DNA from: Terebella lapidaria
Taxonomy: Eukaryota; Annelida; Polychaeta; Terebellida; Terebellidae
Assembly (NCBI GenBank): GCA_949152475.1
Contig: OX424561.1
Span: forward strand, 29,444,481 to 29,508,480
Length of the DNA: 64,000 nucleotides
Reading direction: 5' to 3'
The position numbers and the translations under genes are program-made. Numbering within the stretch: the first letter of the stretch is position 1; each line of letters begins with the position of its first letter. This document shows positions 22,101 through 35,900 of this stretch, one piece after another. The notes beneath the pieces are model-generated. The model worked only from the letters and a program-made list of their open reading frames with translations, did no database searches and was not told the origin of the DNA.

Positions 22101-25100
22101 GGTCCGCGGGTCGCAAGGGGCAGGACCTTGCGAAGTAGCTAGTCAACCCGCTCACGACACTGGGGAACGGGAGGGAGACACCGGACAAGAGACAGACACG
22201 CCACTCCTCTTGCCCCGTCCTGAATCCTGTAATTAGTCGTGAAATTGTAAACAGACAATTGGGAAATAAAAGCGGGGGTTTTGCCCCCACTCTAAAACTG
22301 GGAGCGGGTCCTGTACTGAAAGTTATTCGCCCCAGGGCAACGCGTTGGCATAGGGTCGATCAGGCCAAGTCAAGGATCGTGGGTATTTTTTTTTTCACGA
22401 AATGCCAACTTGTTGTTTGTGGGATCGAGAGAACAAGCTCGAATGTAAAATTTGAAGATTTCTACATATCTAAGTAAGTTCCGTTGACTTGACATGAAGT
22501 TTCCGGTAATCAACAGCTAAACACGATTTTATCAAGTTGAAAAGAAGTCAAGCATATAGAATCAGCATCTAGTTCACGGAGGAGAATGAAAAGAAAAGTA
22601 TGAGTAAATGCATTGTTCGGTCAACACCGTCTACAAAACACTCCGCGACACGCAACGAATTCGCAACCGACCCTTTTGGTCTTTTGCCTCGTGCAGCAGT
22701 TGAGCTCGCGCCGATGACGGAAGTGACGCATTAATTCTATTTGGCTGGCCTTTCTCTGGCCGCCCTGGTCATTACGGTGTCTATTCAACACGCCAATTAG
22801 CGGCCTCTTGTGGCTGTTCGCTTCAGCACCGTGCTAACAAGGGTCAGGACACCTGCTCTGGTGTTTCGTCCACGTTTACTTAGTGGAATTTCAACGGGAG
22901 TGCATGTAGTGGCAGAAAAAAATGAAATGGAAACAGAAGGGTGATTTCGAGGGACAAACAAGTGATATGTGTTAGGTTGAATATATGGGGCCGCCAACGC
23001 AAACTTCGTTTTGTCAAACTTTGTTTCCGGACTTGATTCTGAAGACCAATGCTCTAGACAAGGAAGACGTCTAGGAAGAAGAAATGCGCATCGTTGTAAT
23101 CGCTCGAGATTTGAGAAATATTATTAACTATATCATGTCGTTTACCATGTCAAATTGTAACTGAATTGCGTAACACTTGGAGCTAAATATTTTGGTACAA
23201 CGAAACACGCGTTCAAAGATGTCGCCCTATTATCGCACCACTCAGAACCTAACTCATTTCCCCCAATCCTGATGATACCACCACATCAACTAAGAACCCC
23301 ATTCGTTGTCAAAATACCCCCTTTGCAGCCTCTTTACGTGCCAGTTCCAATTTGCACCACTTTCTTCTTTTACACCGCCACCCGTCGTGAATTCTCTACC
23401 CCTCTCGCAACGTTGTTTCCCATAAGAGCGTTTAATGCAGGGGACCGATGTTGAGGCTCCCCGCGGCTCGATGAATAGAGATTCTTCAACCGAAATGGGA
23501 TTGGACAGGTTGCCCGTAAGGTGGGAGCTGAACTAGGGAAGGGTTTTGGATTCCGTCCGGCGCCGTTAAGGCGTCAGACATGGGGCCAAGGTTGTATCGT
23601 AAGTACTGCACCTTGGTTGCATATATGCATGCAAGTTTCGATTTGGTATCTTAATAGTTAGTACCGGTAGGCGTTGTTTTAGGTCATTCCCTTTGTGGTT
23701 TGCAGTCGGCTGGCTGAGGAATAACGTGGGTCCAACGCAAAACCATGATCAACGCCTCCTGATCGTCGTCTTCGTTGGTACATGACAACACCAACTTCCC
23801 GCAAAGACGAAATTTGATTTCGTCGCTTCTGTTCGCTCCTCGTTCCCAAAGCACTTAGAAAACGTGTAAATGCGTTCACACTTACAGTGCAACGGGAAAC
23901 TCGTTACGAAACTGAGCAATCCCAAGTCCCCCCACACCTCCAGGAGAACACCCTCAAAGCTCGCTTTCTCCCATGGATGGATGGATAGATGCAGCCAGCC
24001 CTTTTACATATGTGGTGGGTCGCGGAAGAGGCATCATGGGGTCTATCCTCTCCTCCTCTTTGACTGCTTACAGCCGCGTTATAACATTAATGTTACTGTC
24101 GTGTGGGTGCCGAGAATCAGGACACGGGGGGCAAATTGTTTTAGTCTCTCATGACACGCTTGAAATCAAGCGGAATTAGATTGCTATCGTCTTCGTCGTC
24201 GGCGGCGGCTGCCTGGTATAGTAGTAGTGCCTTGGTCGCGGCGCCTTGCCACGCTTACATATGAGGGGTGTCGCACTTCTAGCCAGCGGATCACAAGCGA
24301 AACCCCCGACAAATGTTATTTTCGCTGATTTGGCTGCTTATCAAAGGGAGAGAATCAATCATCAAAGTCTAAGAGGGGGTTTGTTGTTCAGGCAATCGCT
24401 TTGAGTCGGACTGGATTATCGGGCCACGATAACAAAGGATCCTGATTTGGGATTCGCTAACGAGGCGACGATACACATTGGATGCCCATTACAGAGGAAC
24501 CTAGATTGATTCGATAGTTCAAACAGCTACAGCACAAATAGAAAGGTGTTTGTTGCAGAATTCGATCACGGGTAGTTATCCTCCCCATTTAGTTAGCACA
24601 TAAGACCAACTGATTTTTTTAAAAGTCGCCATGTCTAAAAACGAATGTCACGATACCTAGAAATAGATAGATAAACCTATGTTGTTTGCGATATCGGGAT
24701 GTTTTAATTGTTGACAAAAATATCAACTCAGACGTCTACCAGGCAGATGTGGAAATTTTGACAACTGTAGCTTTTCACAAGTCAGGTTTGTAATGAAATG
24801 TACCAAATGAACTGCATTTCGTTTGGAACTCGCCAAAACTCATGTTACGTCATTAGCATCTAAAATGCTCCCAACAGACGAAATTACCATCCCATTATAT
24901 ATGTTATATAAAGATACTACAATTATCGCCTCATCAAACAATTTACGTATCTTCCCAATATAGATGTTGCATTTTGTTGCGCCGCAAAGGGGTATATGAT
25001 TTCTGGAAATATGACAAATACTTGACAATTCCTCGTCGGGCGACAACCAATAATCGAGCAATTATGCTTTGTGCGTTAACACGCGTCGGAATTAAATTAT

Positions 25101-28100
25101 CTTCTGCAGAGAGAGAGAGAATAGAGAGAGAGAGAGAGAGAGAGGCAGTTCAGAGCGCATAGGCACGTCAAAAATAACAAAAAGAAAAAATCACTTTTGG
25201 TTTGCGTGTGGAGTCGAGTATAGTCTTCGAGATTGTGTGCATAGATCGTGATGGAGAAAAGTCGCATTCTCAGTCGAGGCAACTTTTCCATTACGCACGG
25301 ACGCAAGCGACGGGAGCAACCGGACAACGCCGATATAATCTAACCGGTAATTGGTAATTATGATATAGCAGATTGATTTACATGACATGCAAATAAAATA
25401 CGATCCGCCACGACAAATGCTCATAATTAGATTGCATTTTGAATGAGTTGGGCGCACGGCGGCTTTCCTATAGGCGCCTTTTCCCCTGCGGGGGAGGGGA
25501 CGGTCCTTGGGCAGCCGAGAGGATACAAGTATATGGTGATAACTTGGGGGCCCAAACATCTGTGTAGCCATGCAGAAGCCTTCACGACGTGTACGGGAAC
25601 GCCGTGGGCCCGAGAGAGGTACGGTCAAAGCCCCGAAGTCCCCCAGACCCCGGGAATCGATCTGCCCCTGGACTGGATGGGAATCAATTTGGCGACGTCG
25701 CTCCCGCGTTGTCGGTTTTGCACTTTTCCTCGATCCTCCAGAGCACGCATGTTGAAATAGGTCAGGACTTCAAGACTTCAGGAGGCAGGTCCCCTTTCAT
25801 TTCGGCAAATGGCGATGGCAATACGGTCCCTCAAAGCCGTCGCCTCCCTGTCGGGCTCACCGTCGAAATATTGACGTTTGTGGCCCGCGGAGAGAGTGAC
25901 TCAGGTTGCCAGTCCATTGGAGTTCCATCGCCAACTCCCAAATCCTCCTTCGTTTTCTTTCTTTTAAGGAGAACGTTGTAAAGATGTCGTCGTCGCTCCT
26001 TAGAAGAAGACTTCCGCTGTTTTCCCGAGACCCCCTTTGAGGCCAGAGATGGGAGTGAAAGAGGCATCGCTAGCTGGCACGCCGATGGACGGGCTTTGAA
26101 CCGAGGTGAACCAAACTGCCAGGGAAGCTCTCTGTATATTCCAAGCGGCGAGACCCCGCCACCAGGTCCCAGATTCGACTGAAAGACCGTCCGTCCCGGA
26201 GGGGCCTCGATGTCTGCATCCAAGGGGCGAGTCGCTCAGCGAACGACCGACAGAGAGAGGGAGAGACATCAGCTCGCCCGCCAGCTTCCATGTAGCAAAA
26301 CAATCGCCCCGGCTTAATATGGACAGAAATTAAAGGAGACATTCAATCTAGAGGCAGCCGCGGAGGGCCGCAGATGTACTGCTGCAACCCGAGCGCCCTT
26401 TCCTCGTCCCTTTGGAGACGGGGGGACCTCGCTACACCGCCTCCCCCCATCTCCATCCATGGCAACCATGCAGTCTACGTACTCCAAAGGCACGGATTGG
26501 GGTCCCCAGTATTTCAGGGAATGGGGTCAGGACTTGTCAGCGAAGCGACCACGTCTCAAATCTCCCTCGTGAGCTCCAGTTGCCGTCCGTGCCGAGGTCC
26601 TCCTCGCCAAAGTCACTTGATGTCAGAGTTTCTTCTCTCCGCTTGTCAGCGAAACTCGCTCCACGATGAACGTTTTTTTTTTCATTTTTATTCCAGGTGA
26701 AAGTTTTAGGTGCACGTTTTCTTTCAAATTGAAAAATACATTTCTTCTCATCCCTTTCGGGAAGTCAACGCTCTCATTTCTTTCTCGTTATATTTCTAAT
26801 TTTAAGTTTTATAATGACATCAAGAAGTGCACAACAGGTTTCTATAGATTATCTTGCAGCTTCAAAGCCATGGAAACCCCCTAGAAAATGACTTCCAGAA
26901 ATATTAAATATTGACTTTGCTTGAAATTATAGGCCTAAATCCCATCATGTAGACCATGCAGTTCACCCAGTTCCCAGAAATCTTATATCACGGCCTATTC
27001 CTTGAGTAATAATGGCCGGCGATATCGTTCCATCACCAACCAATCGTCAGGAATCTGTCGGTCGCCACTTTACCGCTTTACGTATATTAGATTTGCTGCC
27101 ATTGCCTGCGAATTAAGTACTTTATTAGTAAATGAAAACTACGCCCAATGGGACAAATTGAGCTAAAGTCGTTGGAAGAATGGCGGCCGCTGTGCCCGAG
27201 CAAATTCACGGGATAAATAAGATTTAGTCGGCTGTTATTTGTTGATGATATTAGTAATGGATGACAACGAAGTTAACATTTGCAGCGGTCTTCGGCGGCT
27301 CGGCGAGTGGCTGCGCTGGTTCTCTCGGTACGGGCGCTGATTGTCTAAAGGCATGGGGAGAATACGTAAGCGGGGCAACAACGAACATCGTCTAGAGGCG
27401 AACGTCTTCTTGCTTTTACGCACGATGCATGGGAACTACTATCCCACTTCCATGCGCATGGGTCTTTGTCGGCGTGGGTTTGAACAATAAAACGTCGCCC
27501 CGATTTGAAAGTCTTCGGACGCTTCAACTGCCTTCCATGGCAGCCATCGCGACAGTCTCTTGCGAAGCTTTTCCATTATAGCGAATGCTGTTCACAGCTC
27601 AGGAATGCAGCTGGTACCCAGCCAGTTCACCCGGCCTGATCACAGTAGTGTTGTAACAGACTACAGACATTTCTCTGACAGAATCTGACATTGCAAAGTC
27701 TATGCGGAATCTCATAGAAGAGGCACTATTTTTTTTTTCCATCGGCGTATCTAGACGAACGAAGATTGCTACGCGTCCTGGACTGCTTTGCCGCGTTGGT
27801 TGATGGGATATGTGTTGATCACGTGACGTGGTCGGTACCGGATTCCGCAACAAATGATTCACTTCGCCGTTTTCAGTATTGAAAGCTTCTCGAATAACCC
27901 GTGGGCGGTTTTACAATGAATTATTCTTGAGTTACAAAAGAAACAAGTGAAGAAAAAAAAACGTGAAAGCGACATTCGGACGCCTATATCGAATTTTAAT
28001 GGAAAGCAACTTTGGTTTTATAATGTTCATGAAGATACTTAACGCGTTGTAAAACAATGTCCATTCGAGCCGACTAGACTCGTTTTCGTATCGATATATG

Positions 28101-28746
28101 AACTGATAGCTTAGATTTATAGGAAAATGCCGTTATCAAAGTATCGAAATTATCGAAGTTTGATAAGTATTTGATATAATATCGAAGTTTGAAAATTGTT
28201 TGAAAATGTTTGCGATAATATATCTTTGAAAATACAGTAGGCCTATTTGCTGACCCCAATTGATGCAAGACATCGTGCACATAGCAACATAAGCACTGCA
28301 TCAGGTAAACGCCATGATGTATATGTCATATGTAACCGGAAACTGCCAACACCGGAAGCTTGCGCTCCGACTAATTTAATGAGCCTGCGAGGTGCGAACG
28401 AGTAACGAATATTGTTCGTCCCGTCGCGAATATGCCTCCCATTTTTATACCCCTTAACGTAGATCGAATTATTCTAAAAAAGCACAGCTTTTTCTTATAA
28501 AGCTTTTTTCTCCGCTCTTTTGCGGTAACGTGTTGCCCACCAAGACCGCCGTTCTATAAGCTGAGAGGTGACCAGGCCAGACGGCTGGCGTCTAATGAGG
28601 ATTTCATAATGTCATCACCGAGGGTGTTTTGTTATACTATATATAGTGAGCCGACAAAATGCTCGCTAAATCGCCTTTGTTCTTTGCGAGGTACGTGTAT
28701 ATATCATGTAGGCAGCAAAGACGGGGGGGGGGGAAGGGGGAGAGAG

Positions 28747-28785
<39 letters not shown>

Positions 28786-31700
28786 GTCCATGACCCAGTC
28801 ACGATACGGTGAAAAAATAAGGGGAAAAAATGAAAAGAAAAAGTGACGAAAGTCATTGCAAACCTCCCCAAACTCGATCGAAAAAAAAATGGCCACCCGC
28901 CTTGCACTTGTATCAAATCGCGGTGAAAATTAAAAGCCCCACGACCCGTAACGGGATTTTGTTCGGCTCTCGCTTGATTAAACGTAACGCGAGATTCCTT
29001 ATTGCCCGTGCCACGCTCGGCGACCGAGCGAGTACGGCTGGATGGGTAATGATGACGGGGCGACATGTACACGGTTGTGCGACCCGCGAGAGACGATGAC
29101 AGGTCTAGGCTTGGGTGAGGTGACCCCCGAGGGTAGGGGGGGGAGGGTGTCCGGGGGAGCGAGGGTGATTGTTGGATGGGCGCGCCGCGGGTGGTAATGG
29201 GTAGGGCATCTGTCCACAATTTTTCCAAGACGGGATGACATGTTTAAGATGGAGTGGTGCGTTGCCTTTGCGACCACCAGTTGCGCCGTGTCGTAGCCAA
29301 CACGTACAAGTATAGCGACATCGGCGCACGACAGCGATTTCACCGGTCAACCGGAAACCACGGGGGCCCAAGCACTTCCGGGTCGGCGTCACCGGAAACG
29401 CCTCGACACACGGCGCCTAATTCGCCACTTCTGTCGAGACGCGTGCCCATTTTTATCGCCCGTCGATTTTTTGTTCTGTTTTGTACTTGCTAAAAGTGCT
29501 TCCTCATTTCCCGTATGATCGGGAAATTATAATTGCCTTGATTTGGCTGTCCGAGTGACGCACGGGAAAAGCGTTCCGGAAGATCGTTTGCGCTATAAAA
29601 AGCCCGACAATATCCGACACATAATTAGTGATTTCTTGTCGCATAAGCAAAAATATTGTCACATGGCATATATAGGGTATCGATCAATATATAAGTCTAC
29701 TGCATGCAAATGATTCCTGTTGTTTCTGTTGTTTGTGTTGTTGTTGTTTTTGCCTTCGTTCTTGTTGTTGAGTAAATATATTCCAAAAACAGTTGAATAC
29801 ATAGGTACATCCTCAAAACAAATAACCTAATCCGAGAAATAATCCCACACAAATATTACATTATAACATTCATATAATGGACACGGACCTGTATCCTAGC
29901 CTCGTTGAGCTTCGTGATGCGGGCCAGCTCTTCCCTCACGTATATATCCGGGTAGTGGCTCTTCGCGAAGGCCGCCTCGAGCTCCTGGAGCTGTTCCTGT
30001 GTGAAGGTCGTGCGGTGCCGCCGTCTGGCGGGGGTCGGGCAAGACGCGGGGTGACTCTGGGCGGATCCCGTAGCTCCGGTGCCCATCGAACCGTGGGCGC
30101 CAGGGGCGTGGGCGTTAGTCGAAGGACCGGAAGTCCCCACTTCGGATTTGATGAGTTTCTTGAAAGCGCCCTCGGTACCTGAGTTGGAAATGGAAATTGA
30201 CATGTTCAGAATTTAAGTCGTGAGTGACGATTTTGAAAAAAAAGTAATTTCAAAATTTATTGAATAAAGTATATATGTAGCTTAATATCCGTGTACTAGT
30301 AGGCCTATGCCATGATGTACCATCAAATTATTATTAAAATATCCCCAAACAGTTTTACGCCGAACGCTATATTCCGAACAAATACATTTGCATGCGTGCA
30401 ATTGGTCCAAACCGCGCTGATTTCTGTCAACGCGTTCTTTGTAAATAATAATAATTCTGGTCGAAAAGCAAATATCATGCAGGAAACCATGGGATGTTGA
30501 CACCGCTGTGCTTTTTGGCCTTTGATTTCGCCTCCGAGGGGCGGAATAGGTGTCACCAAGGCACCGTGTTTTGCTGGGAAATCCCACTTTCATCTCTGCT
30601 GGAATCCTCACACGTTTAAACCCGCCTCCCACATCGAAACAAGAGATTTAACGCTTTTATTTACCACACTTCACAAATTCACCTAATTGATTGACCCCTT
30701 TGCTCTCTTGATTCGCGAAGTGACTTTATCCCAACATTGATCTTCATGGGCAATTGATTGATCAAAAAGACATGGTTTAGACGCCCTCTGAAATTTTGCT
30801 TTTCATTTCATCTCCCCTTTTTGTTGGTTTTGAAGTTCCGATTCCCTGTCGTGTTTTCCAACGCATAGTTTGTCATTAGGCCGTGCTAAATAGCGGATTT
30901 GTCAAAAGAAGGAGCGAAAATTGACAAATCCCAACATGTGTTTAATTTACTGCGGGCCGTTCGTCCCCGCGAGAATTCGTGCGCGTGGACAAAAAAGAAA
31001 TAGTTCGGTAGCCACATATCAAGACGAGGTCATTAATAATCCGCTCTGGTAGATCGGACCCCAGGGCTACAGGCTTATTCACAGTTTGTGAATCACTGGC
31101 CATACTTCTGCTGGACCCCTGCATATTAATTCGCGGGGGAATTGGGGTCATGGGGCTGCACAAGCCTGATGAAATATTCAAGCGGCGTTCGAATGTAACC
31201 GGTTTCCGCTGCCACCCGTGCTTAATACGTTGTCTGTTGCTTTTGCAGCGCGACCGAGATATGTGCCTTTGGTGTGCTCTTGTAAATAATGTAAACAACG
31301 ACATATCTGACAAAGAATCTGATATTATTCTCTTCAGATTTAGTTCAATCGAATGCAGTCATTTTGCATATTATAGCCCGCATAGTTGAGGAGGAAGTAA
31401 ATATTGTTTTGTGATTTGATTTTTTTTTTTACTACAAACACATTCAAACTCACGAAAATATACATTCATTGAAACTGCGCTCTGCGTGTTGTGTGTGGGA
31501 TAATTTATATTAGTTGTTCACGATGCAAACAAATTATTTTGTTTGCATCGTTTAAAGGAACACAATTTTTGTATCATAAAAAAGCTTAGGCACCTACCCC
31601 TAAAATATTTTAAAAAAAAAAATACATTTCGTATTGCATTGTGTTGTTGGAATTTGATGGAAATAAATATATAAATGTCGTCTAAATGTTATAATTTGAG

Positions 31701-32431
31701 TATATAATCGTGAGAAAATCACGACTAATTTTGCGGTATTTTTATTGCGTGCATTACATGTGTAATCACAATTTACTACAGGTAATCATCGGGTTTTATT
31801 GTAGTGTTATTACACACTTCACCAATTATAACACGGCACGCGAGCGCGCAGCGGGAGTTATTGTCAACGTGCGGGTATTGTTGAGCGATATAAAGACACC
31901 CATTGCTCCCTATTTTTGAAAGTTAACGAGGCGTAACTCATGCGCTTCTCGTGAAATTCAGACTTTATTATTTCCTACTATTATAGACTTTTTGAAAGAA
32001 TTACACCGCATGAAAATGTGGCATTTACTGTGATATTTATATTGTAGCAATGACACAGTATGCGAATGCAGGAAATAAAATAAAAATACAATACAATTAA
32101 AATAAACTCGAGTCAACTATACAATATTTCACTGAATAACAATTCGGAATGACGATTTAACGCCGATATAAATTTGGATATTTAAAAAAAAAATTCTCAC
32201 ACAGAATCACCAAAAAATGGCATATTTCTCATGGTTTCTTTTTCAAAATATACTTTCTCACTAACCTGTATGGTCGCTGAGGGCCCTGTGCTGGTTGGTG
32301 GCGGTCTCCATGGCGGTGTACAGCGGCATAAGCTCGTCGAATTTTTTCCTGGTTATATCGTCAGCTCCGGGAACCCTTTGCTCGTCTGCCATAACATGCA
32401 CAGGTTTTCCGTCGAAACGATTCGCGTCCAT
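19117..32431 (-). CDS. Prop1: Prop1/unc-42-like paired-class homeobox transcription factor (4 exons)
   Basis: Exons on the minus strand are 32431-32266, 30178-29889, 19823-19494 and 19218-19117, with phases 1, 0 and 0 matching, giving 295 aa. The homeodomain is at about 107-166, from [12 protein letters not shown] through [12 protein letters not shown] and [20 protein letters not shown], with Gln at position 50. It is split by an intron between homeodomain positions 46 and 47, a common place in paired-class genes. Downstream are [12 protein letters not shown] and a Met/Ser/Pro-rich region. The last exon encodes [14 protein letters not shown] and ends LQYQA; as I recall, this block is shared with invertebrate unc-42/CG32532-type Prop1 relatives. 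Known relatives specify neuron or pituitary cell identity. The start ([10 protein letters not shown]) is the most likely one; MADEQ downstream and an in-frame Met upstream are alternatives. The exon 2 donor is GTCCGT, which is weak. Confidence 0.9.
25108..25144. repeat. GA microsatellite
   Basis: A (GA)n tract interrupted once by AATA, in intron 2 of the Prop1-like gene. Confidence 0.9.
28747..28785. repeat. ATA/TAA microsatellite
   Basis: About 13 uninterrupted TAA triplets directly preceded by a G-run and GA repeats, in intron 2 of the Prop1-like gene. Confidence 0.95.
31520..31551. promoter_or_regulatory. Inverted pair of octamer-like (POU) sites
   Basis: A perfect inverted repeat with 13-bp arms, ACGATGCAAACAA ... 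TTGTTTGCATCGT, with a short AT spacer, in intron 1 of the Prop1-like gene. Each arm contains ATGCAAA, the core of POU/Oct sites. It could be a POU-dimer site or simply a hairpin. Function is inference. Confidence 0.35.
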
Positions 32432-32799
32432 GCACGTTTTTTTTTCGGTATTCAAAAAATAAATAAAATAAATATCCGGATTTTTCGGCGGAGAAGGGTG
32501 TTTTGGTTTTTCCTTTGACCGTATACGGCAAACGGTCTAGAATTTGTAGAATATATGAATAGGTATTATTTTGAAAATCGCCAGCAACCAGTTTCTCCTC
32601 AGTGTTGAATATCGTTTTCCAAAAGACTCGTCTCGAGTTTAATCGTGTCTCTTTAAACGGACTGATTCCCGCGAATCTTATGTGCCGGACTCAGGTACTT
32701 TTTAGTGCGAATTTGTGGAACAAATTGGTAAGACTAATACAATTTCGAACGAGATGCAGATTTTTATAAATGTCGACATGGCACCGGTTTGGAGCGTGC

Positions 32800-32905
32800 A
32801 GCCAATTACAGCAGCGACTGACAACAAACCACCCCTTATTTGGGACACCGACCGCGAAACTCGCCCGCTGATTGGCTACTCGCTCCTCGAGGCTCCGCCT
32901 ATTAC
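32800..32905 (-). promoter_or_regulatory. Candidate core promoter of the Prop1-like gene
   Basis: About 370-470 bp upstream of the start codon are two CCAAT boxes in opposite orientation (AGCCAATCAGC on the minus strand at 32871-32875, GCCAATTAC on the plus strand at 32802-32806) and a GC-box-like AGGCGGAGCC near 32891-32900. The composition is locally GC-rich. This is consistent with a TATA-less promoter. A 101-codon plus-strand ORF overlapping it has no recognisable content. Confidence 0.35.
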
Positions 32906-35900
32906 ATGTTTGTTTTGTCTACGGGCGGATGACGGTCACGCGGCACCTGGACAACGGAACGTGGCGACGCGTGCTGTCTTGGCAACAGTTTCCCGACCGC
33001 TGGACCGCTTGTTAACATGATTTATCAGTGTAGATCCAACAGGGGGCATTTGCTACCACACTTTTAGCACCCCTAAATTAAACACTACAATTAGGGAAGG
33101 GATATCTGATCAACGCAAATATTTAGCCCAACAATTTACGTCCAATTTAGAACCTTGCATCCAGCCGAAGAAAACTGTCACCTAGCGAGGGGAGAAAATT
33201 AGTTTTATTTTCCAGCCCGAGCAAATGATTTCGATGGCCTTAATCTGGAGTTGGTTGTGATGGAAGTGGTTTCGTTTATTGGCTAGGTAGCTTTCTTCCA
33301 TACGTCTTTAACCTGTTCGTCTGGATTAGATTTATTGGGTTCATTCACTCTGCAAGGAACATACGACTTTTGCTCTGTCGGCCATTCCTGTAATCCAGTT
33401 TTCGTTAGGGACGGCTGGCCATTAACCAATCATTGACGCATTTCACGGACATACCCTGAATATATAACACACCAAATATTTGAACGATTTATGGGTATTG
33501 TAATGTGTATTGTGCAAAAATATTTCTTTATCTCTAGCCATGTAGGTGCAGGACTGTATGCCTAATTCATAATAAATGTCTTTAGGCCTATATAATTGAT
33601 TTGTTTTATTTGGGTAAAAATTATACAAGTATAATCACATGTATAAAAAGTCACCAAGGATATCACATGAAATTCTTAGTGAAAAAACACATATAAAATA
33701 ATTTGCTTCAAAAAGAAATTTGTTGTGCAGAATTTACTCAATATACTGAATCATATTAAGTTATTTATCCGACGTATGTGATCATTTTTCAATTTTAACC
33801 ATTTACATTGACGAGAAATGAATATAGAAACAACAGAAAACAGAAGTCTGTTCCAAGCCTCACGGGCATATTGCATGCATGATTGTCCACCACATATCAC
33901 CGAGCTAATAGAAATGAGTTGTGCATGTTTTCACGTAATAACACCTATTTATACCTATCGAACTATATCAAATATGTTTTATAGGCCTGTGATTGTCCTT
34001 GTGAACGACGTAGCATGGTATTTGCAGGAAACAAAATTTATTTAGATCTTTGAAAAATGGCGATTGTTCAACAAATTCGCAATAAATATACACGATGAAC
34101 AGCCCAAGTGAAGTCAACCCAAGTGAACAAAAAACAGCGGTTAAATGCTAAAAAAAATATTGTAGTTTGTTCATAAAACTGTGAGTTATTTTTACATGTC
34201 TCACGTGATGTAATGTTTATGTTCTATGAAAATTGGACAATTCCAGGATGAACACGATACTGGATGACATCTTGCGCTGACCCATTAGCGATTTGTGACT
34301 TCCCAATCATCGGTTTTGATAATCGGACCGGAGTATTAAAAACGCGACATTTGGCGTTACTTCTAGCGATTGTTCCCGGAATCCTTTCATCTCTAGCCAC
34401 CAGAACGTCCACTCCTATGAAGTGTGGGACTCGGTCCATTCGCTGGCGGCGAGGGCCAGCCACTAACGAATCCCCCGATGCAAGGCCTAAGCGCTGAAGG
34501 CAAACGCCAGCGAAATATCAAACATCGCTCTTACCGCATGCAACAATATCAAACGCGCCTGGAAAAACGGCTCGCAGCGCTTGCTTGGCAGTTTTTCCTC
34601 GCGTGCACAGCAAGAGAGATGATCATTAGTCCTGTGTCTTTTGCTTTTATTTATCAACTCGCGGACTCTCAGAGAAACAGGTATTGTTCCAGGGTGTGAT
34701 ATTGTTCGTGAGATCGGACAACATTTTGGAAGGCACAGGTGTCGCGAGCGCTTTATAAATCAGTTGACTCCATTGAGCGCTCGCGCGAGCGGGCGAAGAG
34801 ACTTCAGAAAAGAAACACGGTAAATGGGCACCTGCCGTGATTGATTGACGCAATGGGCCAAGCACTTTCATCTTTTACAAGCTCAAGGATTAGGTGATTG
34901 CTCGTGATTGGGTGCCGATTACGTTTCACCGCCCCCTCTCTCTTTCAATGGACTGTTTACACCTGTATTCATTGGCAATATCCTCTTTGCTGGTGACCGC
35001 AGCTCGCCCAAATGAAGACGCGTGTCGTGTCCGTAGCAATTCTTTGATTACATGGAATAAAACAACGTCGTTATGCGCATGCAATGGGCGTTGGAGGTGC
35101 CTATGTTTATATATATTCTGCCACAACAGTGAAATCGAAACTAAAAACCCTAGATCTATGGAATTCCCAAGATCTAGTAGCTATAATATTGTCATATTAT
35201 TGTCCTATTTTTTTCAGGGGTGATTCAGTATCCTGGGTGCTATATTGATTGTTTTTCTTACCTCCAATTTATTCCAATTCGTTCCATCGAACGAAAAAAT
35301 ACAAGTGGTTTGTTGTTTATTGTACACTCAAATCAGTTTACGCTTCCAACGGCGTTCTCCATTTTTAAAGTGAATATGTGAGGTTTATCAATCATATTTT
35401 CTGAAATTATTCTACTTTATGGCACTGATATCAAGCAAAACTTTCTCAGTTCTAAAGCCTTTTGCTCATGATAATGTTGTGGATTATCGCCTTTATCGAG
35501 TTTTTCGTGTGCTTTCTTGACTCACTATTGAGTACTTTGCAGGATATCACATCGAACGTTCAGAAACCGATGCCACTTATCTGTATTGTAAGTTATGAGA
35601 ACTGTACTTCCAACAGTCGCTTCCAGTTTTAGTTTCGAAAGTAACTCAACCATACAATATGGTTTACAATATTTAGTAATATTATTTTATGTATTTTATT
35701 AGATTCCATTATAAATAATAATATGCAAACTTATTTAGATATAAAATGTATCGATAAAGATGATTATGCTTATGTCATATACGAAAACGAGAAGAACATT
35801 AAATGGAAAATTGGAAATTATATATTTCAATTAAAAATATTTATTTGCATAAATTAAAACGAGAAAATATATCATTTCGATTCATAGATGCTGGTTAATT

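Larger units (their letters stand above)
19824..29888 (-). other. Large intron 2 of the Prop1-like gene
   Basis: This is a 10-kb intron interrupting the homeodomain. Several GC-richer blocks (20.1-20.4, 21.6-22.4, 23.7-24.3, 25.4-26.7 and 28.8-29.5 kb) are open in multiple frames on both strands. No frame shows a known domain with splice sites, so I read them as non-coding, possibly regulatory DNA or an unannotated transcript. Confidence 0.45.

Noticed and set aside
25443-26700. Overlapping ORFs of 85-130 codons on both strands
   Set aside because: Open frames in a GC-rich block on both strands at once, with no domain and no splice context.
32715-33020. 101-codon plus-strand ORF upstream of the homeobox gene
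   Set aside because: It overlaps the CCAAT/GC-box promoter-like region and has no recognisable protein features.
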